Positions 63,421 through 64,000 of a stretch of DNA of 64,000 bases are shown here, piece after piece. The notes under the pieces are model-generated. The model searched no databases. It saw only the letters and a list, made by a program, of their open reading frames with translations, and was not told the origin of the DNA. The stretch's first letter is position 1; every line of letters begins with the position of its first letter. Source of the DNA: JADLDB01 sp040755835 (GTDB taxonomy: Bacteria > Myxococcota > Myxococcia > Myxococcales > Myxococcaceae); contig JBFMAB010000004.1 of assembly GCA_040755835.1 (NCBI GenBank), forward strand, positions 106,599 through 170,598, given 5' to 3'. Made by a program: the position numbers and the translations under genes.

Positions 63421-63608
63421 TCACGCCGGATCGCGGCGGGGCAGCGTCGCGGGGCTCAACACCTTTTGGCAGTCCACCTTCGCGACGCCGATCAGCGGGC
63501 CGGTCCAGTCGAGGTGAAGGTGCCGATGGCGGTGCCGGCCGGCACGTGGCCCTCGTCGTCGGTGAGGAGCGCGCACGGCTGCGCGCTCGACGTGGCGCAC
63601 GCGAAAGG
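63421..63608 (-). pseudogene. Remnant of an exported protein gene
   Basis: The minus strand reads PFACATSSAQPCALLTDDEG and VPAGTAIGTF, then, after a frame change near 63510, HLHLDWTGPLIGVAKVDCQK, with a stop at 63421. Both parts look like natural protein, but no start or family is recognised. A frameshifted and truncated gene end is the simplest reading. The rest of 63316-63663 shows nothing else. Confidence 0.35.
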
Positions 63609-63663
63609 ATGGGAGCGCCCGTGGGGGCGTATCAAGCGCCGCCCGCCCTGCACGCCAGCGACG

Positions 63664-63858
63664 TCAGACGAAGGACGCCTTGAACTGCCGGTAGTGGAAG
63701 TGCGCGAACACGATGCCCACGGCGTTCAGCACGTGCCAGATGGCGTGCCCCTGGATGACGTGGCGGCCGGGCACGCACCACGCGCCCGACGCGTCCGCCG
63801 CCGAGAAGAGCCCCGCGACAAAGATGCAGGTGAGGCCGCCGAAGAGGAAGCGGTGCAT
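63664..63858 (-). pseudogene. C-terminal fragment of a ceramidase-like membrane protein
   Basis: 64 codons from a possible ATG at 63858. Two hydrophobic helices: LFGGLTCIFVAGLFSAADA and VLNAVGIVFAHFHYRQF. In between, WCVPGRHVIQGHAIWHV matches the Cys and the zinc-ligand H-x-x-x-H at the end of the alkaline ceramidase/CREST family. Family proteins have seven spans and about 220 residues; the first five are absent, and the DNA upstream looks like a promoter region for the plus-strand gene at 63930. Hence a truncated remnant, though a tiny membrane protein is not excluded. Confidence 0.45.
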
Positions 63859-63929
63859 CGCCGGCGCCGCGGAAGGGAGTGTCCTGATTTCGGTGTTTCG
63901 GTCCGGGGTGGCTCTGCAAAGGAGCACCC

Positions 63930-64000
63930 ATGGCGAGGAAGAAGAAGGTCGAGTCGAAGAAGCAGTCGGCGAGCGGTGACACCCCGGCGGCGGCGAAGCA
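63930..64000 (+). CDS. Start of a Lys-rich protein (cut off by window end)
   Basis: Only 23 residues are visible: ATG at 63930 after AAAGGAGCACCC, reading MARKKKVESKKQSASGD and then an Ala-rich stretch. The strongly basic start suggests a nucleic-acid-binding or H1-like tail, similar to the phosphoribosyltransferase at 49830, but the body is outside the window. No further assignment is possible. Confidence 0.5.
   Translation, partial: MARKKKVESKKQSASGDTPAAAK

Overview
The window looks like chromosome from a myxobacterium (Myxococcota, most likely the Cystobacterineae line). The evidence is about 70% GC with strong G/C third positions, many GTG starts in tight GTGA/ATGA overlaps, many large lipoproteins with Cys-rich, Thr-Gly or Asp-Ala-Gly tracts, a MYXO-CTERM-like tail, orphan Ser/Thr kinases and two-component proteins, and a sigma-54 activator. 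I saw no rRNA, tRNA, CRISPR array or insertion sequence.

Layout. 1-8.9 kb: a cut-off lipoprotein hydrolase, a GT-B-like glycosyltransferase, a hybrid histidine kinase, an amino-acid permease translationally coupled to a membrane Ser/Thr kinase, and two small lipoproteins. 9.2-15.2 kb: an operon with the whole oxidative pentose phosphate branch (zwf-opcA-pgl-gnd) plus a discoidin/OmpA-like protein. 15.3-24.5 kb: tandem AlaDH/PNT-fold paralogs, a Crp-type regulator, a peptidase-like lipoprotein, crcB, envelope proteins, and a frameshifted zinc-ribbon gene. 24.7-30.1 kb: a 1142-residue CARDB/Ig-like surface protein beside a low-GC, atypical-codon gene; the low-GC tract begins and ends inside genes. 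30.2-36.5 kb: pyrG, kdsA-kdsC, a damaged YjbR gene, a lone MshEN protein, and a response regulator followed by a probable pseudokinase. 36.6-49.8 kb: large lipoproteins (a zinc metalloprotease, a beta-propeller protein, an SGNH hydrolase, a Cys-rich protein), argE, and an M28 peptidase gene that has lost its centre. 49.8-54.4 kb: a phosphoribosyltransferase with a histone-H1-like tail, selB with a large low-complexity insert, and an NtrC-type activator. 55.0-63.3 kb: nuoE-F-J-K-L-M-N on the minus strand. The right end holds gene remnants and the start of a Lys-rich protein.

The most interesting element is the intergene after the NtrC-type activator (54377-54647). It carries an inverted repeat, a near-consensus sigma-54 -24/-12 promoter, and then a roughly 120-nt structured unit ending in a classic hairpin/T-tract terminator. 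No convincing protein is encoded there, so I read it as a sigma-54-dependent small RNA probably controlled by the neighbouring activator. Position and architecture recall Pxr, the Myxococcus xanthus RNA that restrains fruiting-body development; that homology is an inference from memory. A second theme is gene decay: at least four genes (zinc ribbon, YjbR, M28 peptidase, VOC) carry frameshifts, deletions or stops while their neighbours are intact.
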